Positions 44,312 through 54,117 of a DNA stretch of 64,000 nucleotides are shown one piece after another (the first letter of the stretch is position 1; each line of letters begins with the position of its first letter). Origin of the DNA: an uncultured Alkalilimnicola sp. (GTDB lineage: Bacteria > Pseudomonadota > Gammaproteobacteria > Nitrococcales > AK92); NCBI GenBank assembly GCA_937951875.1, contig CALGAN010000016.1, forward strand, positions 62,001-126,000. The letters are read 5' to 3'. The position numbers were made by a program, and so were the translations under genes. The notes beneath the pieces are model-generated. The model saw only the letters and a list, made by a program, of their open reading frames with translations, was not told where the DNA came from and made no database searches.

Positions 44312-45781
44312 GTGGCACATGAGATCCTGATCAACGTAACGCCGCGCGAGACGAGAGTGGCGGTGGTGGAGAACGGCGTCCTGCAGGAAGTGAGCATCGA
44401 GCGCGAGCGCCGTCGCGGCTTGGTGGGCAACGTCTACATGGGCAAGGTGGTGCGGGTGCTGCCGGGCATGCAGGCGGCGTTTGTCGACGTCGGCCTGTCG
44501 CGCACCGCGTTTCTGCACGTCAACGACATCATTCAGCCGCCGCCCGGCGCCGAGGGCGTGGCACCGCGGCGGGGCGAGAGCATCACCGATCTGCTGACCG
44601 AGCAGCAGCGCATCCTGGTGCAGGTGATCAAGGATCCGATCGGCAGCAAGGGTGCGCGCCTGACCACCAATATCACCATTCCCTCGCGCTACATCGTGCT
44701 GCTGCCGCACTCGCCGTCGGTGGGCGTGTCGGCGCGCATCGAGGACGAAGCCGAGCGCGCCCGGTTGCGGGCCATCGGCCAGTCGTTTCTGGAAGAAGGC
44801 GACGAGAACGGCTACATCATCCGTACCGCCGCGGAAGGGGTGAGCGAGGAAGCGCTGCGCGCCGACCGCGACTTCCTGCGCAAGCTCTGGCAGTCGGTGC
44901 GCAAGCGCGCTGAGCTGGCCCAGCCCGGCACGCTGGTGCACGAGGACTTGCCGCTGGCGCTGCGCTCGCTGCGCGACCTGGTGGCGCCGGATCTGGAGAA
45001 GATCCGCATCGACTCGCGCGAGAACTACCACAAGCTGGTGGCGTTCGCCGAGCAGTTCCTGCCGGACATCGCCGGTTTGATCGAGTACTACCCGGGCGAG
45101 CGGCCGATCTTCGATCTGTACGGTGTCGAGGACGAGCTGCAGAAGGCGCTGGACCGCAAGGTCATGCTCAAGTCGGGCGGCTATCTGATCATCGATCAGA
45201 CCGAGGCGCTCACCACCATCGACGTCAACACCGGCGCCTATGTCGGGCACCGTACCTTGGAAGAGACGATCTTCAAGACCAACCTGGAGGCGGCGCAGGC
45301 CATCGCCCGCCAGATCCGGCTGCGCAACCTCGGTGGCATCATCATCATCGACTTCATCGACATGGTGGAGGAGGAGCACAAGCGCCAGGTGCTGCGGGCG
45401 CTGGAGAAGGCGGTGGAGCGCGACCACGCCAAGATCCACATCAGCGGTGTGTCGGCGCTGGGGCTGGTGGAGATGACCCGCAAGCGCACCCGCGAGAGCC
45501 TGGAACATATCCTGTGCGAGCCTTGTCCGACCTGTCGGGGGCGGGGCTCGCTGAAGACCGCCGAGACCGTCTGCTACGAGATCTTCCGCGAGATCATGCG
45601 CGAAGCGCGGCAGTTCGAAGCCAAGAAGCTGCTGGTGCTGGCCTCCCAGGAGGTGGTCGACCTGCTGCTGGACGAGGAGAGCGCCAGCGTCGCGCAGCTC
45701 GAGGAGTTCATTGGCCGGCCGATCAAGTTCCAGGCCGAGCCGCTGTACACCCAGGACCAGTACGACGTAGTGCTGATGTAG
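44312..45781 (+). CDS. rng: Ribonuclease G
   Basis: Single-strand endoribonuclease of the RNase E/G family that matures the 16S rRNA 5' end and turns over some mRNAs. The 489 residues include the S1 domain (VYMGKVVRVLPGMQAAFVDV), the catalytic DNase-I-like part with TTIDVNTGAYVG and GGIIIIDFIDM, and the zinc-link CEPCPTCRGRG near residue 405. No long C-terminal scaffold is present, which separates it from RNase E. The start is GTG. A strong hairpin lies just upstream. Confidence 0.96.
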   Translation: MAHEILINVTPRETRVAVVENGVLQEVSIERERRRGLVGNVYMGKVVRVLPGMQAAFVDVGLSRTAFLHVNDIIQPPPGAEGVAPRRGESITDLLTEQQRILVQVIKDPIGSKGARLTTNITIPSRYIVLLPHSPSVGVSARIEDEAERARLRAIGQSFLEEGDENGYIIRTAAEGVSEEALRADRDFLRKLWQSVRKRAELAQPGTLVHEDLPLALRSLRDLVAPDLEKIRIDSRENYHKLVAFAEQFLPDIAGLIEYYPGERPIFDLYGVEDELQKALDRKVMLKSGGYLIIDQTEALTTIDVNTGAYVGHRTLEETIFKTNLEAAQAIARQIRLRNLGGIIIIDFIDMVEEEHKRQVLRALEKAVERDHAKIHISGVSALGLVEMTRKRTRESLEHILCEPCPTCRGRGSLKTAETVCYEIFREIMREARQFEAKKLLVLASQEVVDLLLDEESASVAQLEEFIGRPIKFQAEPLYTQDQYDVVLM

Positions 45782-45825
45782 CCATGGCGTCGACCGCCCA
45801 CGAACGCTGCCGCAGGGAGCGCTGA

Positions 45826-48800
45826 TTGCACACGAGCTTCGCCCTCAGGCTGAGGTACACGCTCACCGCCACCGTGGTGACGGTGTTGGTGCTGTTGGCC
45901 GTGGCGTTCACCTCGGTGCGGGTGCTGGTGGCGTACGCGCCGGCGTTTCGCAGCACGGTGGAAGCGGTGCTCGGCGAGATGCTGGGGCAACCGCTGACCC
46001 TGGGCGGGCTGCGGGCGCAATGGAAAGGGCGCAACCCCAGCCTGATTCTGGAAGGCGTGCGTCTGCAGGACGCGGCCGTCGGCCGCAGCCAGGTGGTCGA
46101 CGAACTGCGCGTCGAGCTGGATCTGCTCGGGTCGCTGCGCGAGATGCGTCTGAAGCCGGCCGAGATCGGTGTCACCGGGCTCACCGTCACCGTGCGACGC
46201 GAGCCGGACGGCGGCTGGCGAGTACGCAAGATCGGCGATCTGGAGCTGGGCGAGATCGACGCCGGCGACTCGCCCCTACCCGAACTACCGGCCGAGCTGC
46301 ATCTAAGCGGCGGCGTGCTGCTGATAGAGGACGCGCTCCATAACCGCCGGCATCGTTTCTCCACGCTCGATCTGCGCTTGGCCCACGCGCATGGGCGCTA
46401 CGCGTTGGCCGGTTATGTGGGAATGCCGCATGAGCTGGGTCGGCACGCCCGTTTCCGGATCGAACTCGATGGTTTGCCTGGCGGCGGCGCCAGCCCCGGC
46501 GGCCTGGTTTACCTCGAAGTCGAGGGCCTGAACCTGGCGAACGCCGGCAATCTGCTCGGGCCGATCGCCGGTGCCCCGGCGCTGGCCGGCGCGGTCGACG
46601 GCCGAGTGTGGCTGGAGGTGGCTGAGGGGCGGCTGCAGGCGGTGAGCGCCCAGGTCAAGGCCGAGCGGCTGCGCGTGCGGCCCGCGCCCGAGAGCGACTG
46701 GCGCTCGGTGGCGGCCCACCTGAGCGGGCGGTTCCGCTGGCAGCGTGAGTCGCCGTCGGGATGGACCCTGGCGGCCAACGAGGTGGTGTTCGTCTCCGAT
46801 TACCGGGTATGGCCGCGTTCCGATCTGCTGGTGCGCTACGCTGAGCTCGACGGCCAGGCCGAGCTGCAGCTGCGGCTGCCGTTCCTGCGCCTGGAGGACG
46901 TGGCGCCTACGCTCGCCGTCCTGCCGCAGCTGCCGGCCGAGCTGACCGAGCAGCTCGCGCGGGCGCAGCCGCGCGGCGAGCTGCAGGGTACCGAGCTGAT
47001 CGCCCGCTGGAGCGATGCGGGCGTGCGCGGCTATCAGCTGCGTACCCGTTTCGTCGAGCTGGGCCTGCAGCCGCTCGGCGATGTCCCTGGGGGGCAGGGG
47101 CTGAGCGGCTGGCTGCTGGCCGATCAGGACGGCGGCCGCGTCGAGCTGAACGGCGGCCAGGGCCGGTTGGAGTTCGCCGGCCTGTTTCGCGAGGCGCTGC
47201 CGTTTCGCGCGCTGCGGGGCGAGGTCGTCTGGCGCAGGGACGACGACGGTTTGCGGGTGGAGGCGCCGCGGGTGGAGATCGATGCCGAGGACGGCCTGTT
47301 GCTGGCCCAGGGGCGGGTTTTCCTCGACGGTGACGACGCGCCGTTCCTCGACCTGCGAGCGCACCTGAGCAACGGCAATGGTCAGTCCACCAGCCGCTAT
47401 CTGCCGGTCGGCATCATGGTGCCGGAGCTGGTGGCGTGGCTGGACGGCGCGATCCGTGGCGGTCGAGTGCCGTCGGCCGATTTCGTGCTGTACGGCCGCG
47501 CCCAGGATTTTCCCTACGACACCGGCGGCAAGGGCGTGTTCGAAGTGCGGGCCGACGTGGTCGACGCCCGTCTCGACTATATGCCCGGCTGGCCGGCGCT
47601 GGAGCAGGTGGCCGGCGTGCTGCGCTTCGACCGCGCCAGCATGGACATCAGCGCCCGCGCCGGTCGGATCTTCGGCGCCCAGGTCCAGGAGGCCCGGGTA
47701 TGGATGGACGACCTGGTGAACGGCGATCTGCAGATCGAAGGCAAGGTCCGCGGCAGCGGCGGCGACATGCTGCGCTTCCTCAAGGAATCGCCGTTGGGCA
47801 GTTCGATTCGCCGCGAGCTGGCCATGGTCAGCCTCAGCGGCGTCCACGATCTGAGCCTGCGTGTCACCGTGCCGCTGTACGACGACCGTGCGCCCAAGGT
47901 CAAAGGCGCGGTGAGCTTGCGCGGCGGGTCGCTGGCCGTGCCGCGCTTCGGCGTGGGTGTCGACGCTCTGCAAGGCGTGGTGCAGTTCACCGAGCGCGGT
48001 GTGAGCGCCGACGGCGTGCGTGGCCGCTTCCGCGGCCGGCCGCTGACTGTCGGCGCCGTCACCGAAGGCCCGCCCGGCAAGGGCAGGATCAAGGTCAGTG
48101 CGCCGCTGCACGCCAGCCTGGGGGAGCTGCTGGAGACCGCCGAGCCGCCGGGTGTGTCCGGCAGCGCCGATTGGCTGATCGAGCTGCTGTTTCCGGCCTT
48201 CGACAACGTCGATGCCGGCGATGCCGGGGTGACGGCGCAGGTCAGCAGCGATTTGGAGGGCATCGCGGTGAACCTGCCCGAGCCGCTGGCCAAGCCGGCC
48301 GGACAGCGCCGGCCGCTGCGCCTGCGGATCGGCTTCGACGGCGAGGGCATGGGGCCGGTGGCAGTGAGCCTGGGCGGCAGCATGCGCGCCTTGCTGGAGT
48401 TCGACGATACCGGTCGGCAGCTGACGCGGGCCAGCGTCCAGGTCGGCGGCGGCCCGGCGGAGCTGAAGGATTTCCTCGGTATTTCCATCACCGGACAGCT
48501 CGAGCGTCTCGATCTGGACGCCTGGCGCAAGGTCGATTTCGGGAGCGCGGCGGCCGCTGCGGACGCCGACGCGGCGCCGCCCTTGCCGTTAGAGTGGATC
48601 GACCTGGAGGTGGGTAGCCTGCGCGCGCTCGGTCTGCGGTTTCGCGATACGCGGCTACAGCTGCGGCGCGGCACGGCGGAGTGGCTGGTCAACCTGGCCG
48701 GGCCCGATCTCGCCGGCCGCCTGACGTTGCCCGATGCCGAGCACGCCACGCTGCGAGTCGAGCTGGACCGTCTGCGCTTGCTGCCGGGCGAGTCGGCGGC

Positions 48801-49665
48801 GCCGGCCGCGCAGGACGGCATCGGCATGGAGATTCCGCTGCTGGATCTGCGCGTGGCCGAGCTGCTGTACGGCCCGAGCCGGCTCGGTAGTCTACGGGTG
48901 TCGATCGTGCCGGACGCCGAGGGTATGCGCATCGAACGCGCCGAGCTCAAGGGGCCGGTCATGGAGGCCAACGCCAGCGGCGGCTGGAGCGGCGGCGGCG
49001 CGCCGACCTCGCGATTGCGGTTGCAGGTTGCCAGCGTCAACGCCGGCGAAGCCTTGACCGCCTTCGGCTACGCGGAAACCATTCGCGGCGGCGTGGCCGA
49101 TGCGACCCTGGAGCTGAGCTGGCCGGGCAAGCCCGCCGACTTCGATCTCAATCGCATCGCCGGGGCGCTGGACATGACCATCACCAACGGCCAGATGCTG
49201 TCGGTCGAGCCCGGCGCCGGCCGGCTGTTCGGGCTGCTGAGCGTGACCGCTCTGCCGCGTCGCCTGGCGCTGGATTTTTCCGACCTGTTCGACGAAGGGT
49301 TCGCCTTCGACCGCATCGAGGCTCACTTCGACCTGCGCGACGGCAACGCTCACACCCGCAAGTTCTTCATGCAGGGGCCGGCGGCGCGGGTCGAGCTGGA
49401 GGGACGGATCGGACTGAGCGCGCGCGATTACGATCAGTTGGTCACCGTCATGCCCCATATCTCCAGTGCGTTGCCAGCGGTGGGCGCGGTGGCCGGCGGA
49501 CCGGTGGGCGCCGCCGCGCTGCTGGTGACCCAGAAGCTGCTGGAGAAACAGTTGAACAAACTCATCAGGGTGCGTTACCGGGTGCAGGGCAGCTGGGAGC
49601 AGCCGGATATCGCGCCGGTGGATGTGCAGCCGAAGGAGCAAGCGGAGGAGGACGCGCCGTCATGA
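45826..49665 (+). CDS. yhdP: YhdP, AsmA-like envelope phospholipid-transport protein
   Basis: A 1279-residue inner-membrane-anchored protein that, with TamB and YdbH, carries phospholipids to the outer membrane in E. coli. One N-terminal membrane helix (TATVVTVLVLLAVAFTSV) is followed by a huge periplasmic part of repeated beta segments forming a hydrophobic groove. The C-terminal AsmA-like end (DFDLNRIAGALDMTITNGQM, then GAGRLFGLLSV) is typical of this family (TIGR02099). The start is TTG with AGGGAG upstream. The stop overlaps the nit gene start by four bases. Length agrees with the E. coli protein (1266). Confidence 0.93.
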   Translation: MHTSFALRLRYTLTATVVTVLVLLAVAFTSVRVLVAYAPAFRSTVEAVLGEMLGQPLTLGGLRAQWKGRNPSLILEGVRLQDAAVGRSQVVDELRVELDLLGSLREMRLKPAEIGVTGLTVTVRREPDGGWRVRKIGDLELGEIDAGDSPLPELPAELHLSGGVLLIEDALHNRRHRFSTLDLRLAHAHGRYALAGYVGMPHELGRHARFRIELDGLPGGGASPGGLVYLEVEGLNLANAGNLLGPIAGAPALAGAVDGRVWLEVAEGRLQAVSAQVKAERLRVRPAPESDWRSVAAHLSGRFRWQRESPSGWTLAANEVVFVSDYRVWPRSDLLVRYAELDGQAELQLRLPFLRLEDVAPTLAVLPQLPAELTEQLARAQPRGELQGTELIARWSDAGVRGYQLRTRFVELGLQPLGDVPGGQGLSGWLLADQDGGRVELNGGQGRLEFAGLFREALPFRALRGEVVWRRDDDGLRVEAPRVEIDAEDGLLLAQGRVFLDGDDAPFLDLRAHLSNGNGQSTSRYLPVGIMVPELVAWLDGAIRGGRVPSADFVLYGRAQDFPYDTGGKGVFEVRADVVDARLDYMPGWPALEQVAGVLRFDRASMDISARAGRIFGAQVQEARVWMDDLVNGDLQIEGKVRGSGGDMLRFLKESPLGSSIRRELAMVSLSGVHDLSLRVTVPLYDDRAPKVKGAVSLRGGSLAVPRFGVGVDALQGVVQFTERGVSADGVRGRFRGRPLTVGAVTEGPPGKGRIKVSAPLHASLGELLETAEPPGVSGSADWLIELLFPAFDNVDAGDAGVTAQVSSDLEGIAVNLPEPLAKPAGQRRPLRLRIGFDGEGMGPVAVSLGGSMRALLEFDDTGRQLTRASVQVGGGPAELKDFLGISITGQLERLDLDAWRKVDFGSAAAAADADAAPPLPLEWIDLEVGSLRALGLRFRDTRLQLRRGTAEWLVNLAGPDLAGRLTLPDAEHATLRVELDRLRLLPGESAAPAAQDGIGMEIPLLDLRVAELLYGPSRLGSLRVSIVPDAEGMRIERAELKGPVMEANASGGWSGGGAPTSRLRLQVASVNAGEALTAFGYAETIRGGVADATLELSWPGKPADFDLNRIAGALDMTITNGQMLSVEPGAGRLFGLLSVTALPRRLALDFSDLFDEGFAFDRIEAHFDLRDGNAHTRKFFMQGPAARVELEGRIGLSARDYDQLVTVMPHISSALPAVGAVAGGPVGAAALLVTQKLLEKQLNKLIRVRYRVQGSWEQPDIAPVDVQPKEQAEEDAPS

Positions 49666-50483
49666 TGATGCCCAACGCCGCGCCGCAGCTGGCGGCGATC
49701 CAAATGGTGTCCGGTCCCGACCTGAAAGCGAATCTGGCGCAGGCCGGCGAGCTGCTGGACCAGGCGGCGTCGACGGGCGCGCGGCTGGCGGTGCTGCCGG
49801 AGAACTTCGCCTTCATGGGGCTGCGCGACACCGACAAGCTGGCGCTGGCCGAGGCCGACGGCGATGGGCCGATCCAGGCCTTCCTGAGCGAGCAGGCGCG
49901 TCGCCACCGACTGTGGCTCGTGGGCGGCACCATTCCGCTGCGCGGCGGCGGGGAGCGGGCACGGGCCGCCTGCCTGGTGTTCGACGACACTGGCCGGCGA
50001 GTGGCGCGCTACGACAAGATCCACCTGTTCGACGTGCAGGTCGGCGAAGAGTCCTACCGCGAATCGGCGACCCTGGAACCAGGCGATGCGCCAGTGCTGG
50101 TGGAAACGCCATTCGGCCGGCTGGGCTTGGCGGTGTGCTACGACCTGCGGTTTCCGGAACTGTTTCGCCGGCTGGCCGGTCAAGGTATGGAGATCCTGGC
50201 CTTGCCGGCCGCTTTCACCGCGGTCACCGGCGCGGCGCATTGGGAAGTGCTGCTGCGGGCGCGGGCGATCGAGAATCTTTGCTACGTGGTCGCCGCCGCC
50301 CAAGGCGGGCGTCATGCCGGCGGCCGCGAGACGTTCGGCGACAGCATGATCGTCGATCCGTGGGGTGCGGTGCTGGCGCGGCGCCCGCAACAGCCGGGCG
50401 TGGTTACCGCGGCGGTCGACCTGGAGCGGCTGACCGAGCTGCGCCGCCGCTTCCCGGCCCTGGACCATCGCCGCCTGGGATGA
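49662..50483 (+). CDS. Carbon-nitrogen hydrolase (Nit1-like, probable deaminated-glutathione amidase)
   Basis: A 273-residue nitrilase-superfamily amidase. The Glu-Lys-Cys triad is visible: RLAVLPENFAFMG (Glu about 46), RYDKIHLFDV (Lys about 121) and LGLAVCYDLRFPELFRR (Cys about 160). Sequence and position between yhdP and tldD match the Nit proteins that repair deaminated glutathione. ATGA overlap with yhdP, and tldD follows closely, so it lies in the same operon. Confidence 0.9.
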   Translation: MMMPNAAPQLAAIQMVSGPDLKANLAQAGELLDQAASTGARLAVLPENFAFMGLRDTDKLALAEADGDGPIQAFLSEQARRHRLWLVGGTIPLRGGGERARAACLVFDDTGRRVARYDKIHLFDVQVGEESYRESATLEPGDAPVLVETPFGRLGLAVCYDLRFPELFRRLAGQGMEILALPAAFTAVTGAAHWEVLLRARAIENLCYVVAAAQGGRHAGGRETFGDSMIVDPWGAVLARRPQQPGVVTAAVDLERLTELRRRFPALDHRRLG

Positions 50484-50540
50484 GCGTTCCTTGCGGCTTC
50501 AATGTCTTCCGCTGCCTGGCCAGCGGAATCCGAGGTGAAA

Positions 50541-51998
50541 ATGGACACCAACACTGTCGAGAACGGCTTGGCGCTGGCGCGAGCTCATATCCTTGCGCCG
50601 GCTGGCCTCACCGAGAGCGACCTGGAACGGGTATTCAGCCAATTGCTGGCGCCCGGCGTGGACGCCGCCGACCTGTACTTCCAGCTCACCCGTCACGAGG
50701 GCTGGGTGTTGGAGGACGGCATCGTCAAGGAAGGCTCTCGTAGTCTGGATCAAGGGGTGGGCGTGCGCGCCATCAGCGGCGAGCAGACCGGCTTCGCCTA
50801 TTCCGACGAGATCATCCTGCCGGCGCTGCTGGAGGCGTCCGGCGCGGCCAAGGCCATCGCCCGCAGCGGCCAGAGCCGGCGGGTCCAGGCTTGGTGCCAA
50901 GGTTCGGGGCTGCAGCTCTACCGGCCGCTCAATCCCTTGGAGTCGCTGAGCGACGAGGACAAGATCGCCCTGCTCAAGCGGGTGGACGCCGAGGCGCGCC
51001 GCCTCGACCCGCGGGTGGAGCAGGTGATCGTCAGCCTGGCCGCGGTCCATGACGTGATGGTGGTGGCCAACAGCGACGGCCGCATCGCCGGCGACGTGCG
51101 CCCGCTAGTGCGACTCAACGTATCGGTCATCGCCAGCGCCAACGGCCGGCGCGAGAACGGCAGCTCCGGTGGTGGCGGCCGGTTCGGCTACGAGTACTTC
51201 TTGGAGGGCGATCGCTGGCGTACCTACGCCCATGAGGCGGTTCGGCAGGCGCTGCTCAACCTGGAGGCGGTGGAGGCGCCGGCCGGCACCATGCCGGTGG
51301 TGCTCGGCCCCGGCTGGCCGGGCGTGCTGCTGCACGAGGCGGTCGGGCACGGCCTGGAGGGCGACTTCAACCGCAAGGGCACCTCGGCCTTCACCGGCCG
51401 GATCGGCGAGCGGGTGGCGTCGCCGCTGTGCACGATCGTCGACGACGGCACGTTGGACCGGCGCCGCGGCTCGCTCAACGTCGACGACGAAGGCACGCCT
51501 ACGCAGTGCACCGTGCTGATCGAGAAGGGCGTGCTCAAGGGCTACATGCAGGACACGCTCAACGCCCGGCTGATGGGGATGGCGCCTACCGGCAACGGCC
51601 GGCGCGAATCCTACGCCCACCTGCCGATGCCGCGCATGACCAACACCTACATGCTGGCCGGGCCGCACGATCCGCAGGAAATCATCCGCTCGGTGAAGAG
51701 GGGGCTGTACGCGGTCAACTTCGGCGGAGGTCAGGTTGATATCACTTCTGGCAAGTTCGTGTTCTCCGCCAGCGAGGCCTATCTGATCGAGGACGGCAAG
51801 GTCACCCGGCCGGTGAAGGGCGCGACCCTCATCGGCAGCGGTCCGGAGGTGCTCACCCGAGTGAGCATGGTCGGCAACGATTTGCAGCTCGACGCCGGTG
51901 TCGGCACGTGCGGCAAGGACGGCCAGAGCGTGCCGGTGGGCGTCGGTCAGCCGACCCTAAAGATCGACGCCATGACCGTCGGTGGTACCCAGGCATAA
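50541..51998 (+). CDS. tldD: Metalloprotease TldD
   Basis: Catalytic half of the TldD/TldE heterodimeric peptidase, which degrades unfolded peptides and matures some natural peptides such as microcin B17. The zinc motif HEAVGHGLEGD lies near residue 266, with downstream GTSAFTGRIGERVASP and the C-terminal GxGTCGKDGQSVPVGVGQPT segment as further family marks. The ATG at 50541 with CGAGGTG upstream gives 485 residues; the longer in-frame start at 50502 is less likely. It is followed 10 bases later by its partner pmbA. Confidence 0.96.
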   Translation: MDTNTVENGLALARAHILAPAGLTESDLERVFSQLLAPGVDAADLYFQLTRHEGWVLEDGIVKEGSRSLDQGVGVRAISGEQTGFAYSDEIILPALLEASGAAKAIARSGQSRRVQAWCQGSGLQLYRPLNPLESLSDEDKIALLKRVDAEARRLDPRVEQVIVSLAAVHDVMVVANSDGRIAGDVRPLVRLNVSVIASANGRRENGSSGGGGRFGYEYFLEGDRWRTYAHEAVRQALLNLEAVEAPAGTMPVVLGPGWPGVLLHEAVGHGLEGDFNRKGTSAFTGRIGERVASPLCTIVDDGTLDRRRGSLNVDDEGTPTQCTVLIEKGVLKGYMQDTLNARLMGMAPTGNGRRESYAHLPMPRMTNTYMLAGPHDPQEIIRSVKRGLYAVNFGGGQVDITSGKFVFSASEAYLIEDGKVTRPVKGATLIGSGPEVLTRVSMVGNDLQLDAGVGTCGKDGQSVPVGVGQPTLKIDAMTVGGTQA

Positions 51999-52008
51999 GG
52001 AGCGAACC

Positions 52009-53367
52009 ATGGCGCAAGCACACAACGGTAACGAGCGCGCCGGACTGCCGCCCCAGGCCGAGTTGGAGGCGCTGGTGGCGCTGGCCCTGGAGGAGGCCAA
52101 GCGCCTGGGCGCCAGCAGCGCCGAGGCCGGCGCCAGCGTGGACGTGGGCCTGTCGGTCAATGTGCGCAAGGGCGAGGTCGACACTTTGCAGCACCAGCGC
52201 GACCGGAGTCTCGGTGTCACCGTGTACTTCGGTCAGCGCAAGGGCAGCGCCAGCTCTTCGGATTTCCGCCGCGAGTCGGTGCTGGAGACGGTGCGCGCCG
52301 CCTGCAGCATCGCCCGCCACACCTCGGAGGATCCCGCCCAGGGGCTGGCCGACGCCGAGCTGATGGCCAAAGACGTGCCGGATCTGGATCTGTTCCACCC
52401 CTGGGCGCTGTCGGCCGAGGAGGCGATCGCCATCGCCCGCGAATGCGAGGCCGCCGCGCTGGGCGCCGATCCCCGCATCGTCAATTCCGATGGCGCCGAC
52501 GTCTCCACCCACATCGGCCTGCGCGTGTACGGCAACAGCCACGGTTTCCTCGGCGGCTACCGCGCCAGCCGCCATAGCTTGAGCTGCATGGTGGTCGGCC
52601 GCGACGGCGGGGAGATGCAGCGCGATTACTGGTACACCGTCGGCCGCGCTCCGGAGCTGCTGGAGTCGGCGGCGAGCGTGGGCAGGAAGGCCGCGGAGCG
52701 CACCCTGCGCCGGCTCAATCCCCGCCGTCTGTCGACCCGGAAGGTGCCGGTGCTGTACGCGCCCGAGGTGGCGCGCGGCTTGCTGGGGCACTTCATCGCC
52801 GCCATCAGCGGCGGCGCGCTCTACCGCAAGGCTAGCTTCCTGGTCGATAGCCTGGGCCAGCGAATCTTCCCCGACTTCGTCCACATCGAGGAGCAGCCGC
52901 ATATCAAGCGCGGCCTGGGCAGCGCGCCGTTCGACGGCGAGGGCGTGGCCACCCGACCGCGCACCCTGGTCGAAGACGGGGTGTTGCAGGGCTACGTGCT
53001 GTCATCCTACTCCGCCCGCAAGCTCGGCATGCAGACCACCGGCAACGCCGGCGGTGTGCACAACCTCATCATCCGCCCGGGCGCGCTGGATTTCGCCGGG
53101 CTCCTGAAAGAGATGGGCACCGGGCTGGTGGTCACCGAGCTGATGGGGCAGGGCGTGAACGGCGTGACCGGCGATTATTCGCGCGGCGCCAGCGGCTTCT
53201 GGGTGGAGAATGGCGAGCTTGCCTATCCGGTGCAGGAGATCACCGTGGCGTCCAACCTCAAGCAGATGTTCGCCGGTCTGCGCGCGGTCGGCAGCGACGT
53301 CGACGAGCGCGGCAACATCCGCACCGGTTCGCTGTTGCTCGATGGCATGACGGTGGCGGGCGAGTAG
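52009..53367 (+). CDS. pmbA: TldD partner protein PmbA (TldE)
   Basis: Non-catalytic partner of TldD. The 452 residues share the TldD/E fold without the HExxxH motif: SVNVRKGEVDTLQHQRDRSL, VYFGQRKGSASSSDF, NSHGFLGGYRASRHSLSC, GVHNLIIRPGALDF and MGQGVNGVTGDYSRGASGFW are family marks. The ATG at 52009 follows AAGGAG. In many gammaproteobacteria yjgA lies between the two tld genes; here they are adjacent, favouring matched synthesis. It converges on the minus-strand cluster with a five-base gap. Confidence 0.96.
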   Translation: MAQAHNGNERAGLPPQAELEALVALALEEAKRLGASSAEAGASVDVGLSVNVRKGEVDTLQHQRDRSLGVTVYFGQRKGSASSSDFRRESVLETVRAACSIARHTSEDPAQGLADAELMAKDVPDLDLFHPWALSAEEAIAIARECEAAALGADPRIVNSDGADVSTHIGLRVYGNSHGFLGGYRASRHSLSCMVVGRDGGEMQRDYWYTVGRAPELLESAASVGRKAAERTLRRLNPRRLSTRKVPVLYAPEVARGLLGHFIAAISGGALYRKASFLVDSLGQRIFPDFVHIEEQPHIKRGLGSAPFDGEGVATRPRTLVEDGVLQGYVLSSYSARKLGMQTTGNAGGVHNLIIRPGALDFAGLLKEMGTGLVVTELMGQGVNGVTGDYSRGASGFWVENGELAYPVQEITVASNLKQMFAGLRAVGSDVDERGNIRTGSLLLDGMTVAGE

Positions 53368-53372
53368 CCCGC

Positions 53373-53708
53373 TCAGGAGCGGTGCTGGCGCTGCAGCTGC
53401 GTCAGGTGCCGCTCGTACAAGCGATGGAAGCGCGGGGTCAGGCCGACGTCTTCGTAGATCGGATCGTCATGATCGTCGGCGGCCACCACCCGATCGCCCT
53501 GCACGTAGGGGAAGGCGGCCTGGATCTCGTCCAGCGCCGCCGACAGCAGATCGGTGATCAGCTCCTCCTCGCTGCGGCCGGGATAGAGCTCCCGCAACGC
53601 CGCCAGCCTGGCCGCGTCGCTCAGCGACAGCCGCACGCTATAGTGTCGATCGGTGCGTCCAGTCCTGGCGTTGCGTTCCCAGTGATCGAGCAGATCTCTT
53701 ACTTTCAT
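53373..53708 (-). CDS. Small conserved protein, resembles Pseudomonas 'pilin assembly' annotations
   Basis: 111 residues from the ATG at 53708; an upstream in-frame start at 53768 would add 20 residues. The central part (SVRLSLSDAARLAALRELYP, then EEELITDLLSAALDEIQAAF) looks like a beta strand followed by helices, reminiscent of ribbon-helix-helix folds. The end, PIYEDVGLTPRFHRLYERHL, is conserved, as I recall, in Pseudomonas-like proteins labelled pilin assembly protein. No pilus gene is in the window, so I would not assign that role. It lies between pmbA (convergent) and npr. Confidence 0.65.
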   Translation of the reverse strand: MKVRDLLDHWERNARTGRTDRHYSVRLSLSDAARLAALRELYPGRSEEELITDLLSAALDEIQAAFPYVQGDRVVAADDHDDPIYEDVGLTPRFHRLYERHLTQLQRQHRS

Positions 53709-53790
53709 GGCGAGCACCGCCGGCAGTGGCTTTACCTTTTCGGTAAGGGCCGATGCGGGTGGGTTCAATGCCGGGGAGAATGCCCTGCGG

Positions 53791-54060
53791 TTACTCGTTC
53801 TCGCCGAAGCGGCTGGTCACCAGCCGCTCGATCGCGTCCAGCGCGGCCTCGGCGTCGTCGCCGGTGGCGGTGACCGTAACCCGGCTGCCGCGGGCGGCGG
53901 CCAGCATCATGATGCCCATGATGCTCTTGCCGTTGACCTCCCGTTCGCCGCGCCGCACCCGGATCTGCGACGAGAACTGCGAAGCCAGCGATACGAACTT
54001 GCTGGCGGCGCGGGCATGCAGGCCCAAGCGGTTGATGATGACCAATTCGCGGCTAGGCAT
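53791..54060 (-). CDS. npr: HPr-family phosphocarrier (NPr)
   Basis: An 89-residue phosphocarrier that relays phosphate in the nitrogen PTS. The active histidine is in NRLGLHARAASKF (His 15-16), and the regulatory serine site NGKSIMGIMML (about Ser 46) is intact, so it can be a target of the HPr kinase encoded upstream. It is the last gene of the rpoN cluster. No enzyme I gene (ptsP or ptsI) is in the window. Confidence 0.94.
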   Translation of the reverse strand: MPSRELVIINRLGLHARAASKFVSLASQFSSQIRVRRGEREVNGKSIMGIMMLAAARGSRVTVTATGDDAEAALDAIERLVTSRFGENE

Positions 54061-54117
54061 GGGGGGCGACCTCCCCCGAGGCGGTGATTGAGGTATTACG
54101 ACAGGGTTGCATCCGGT

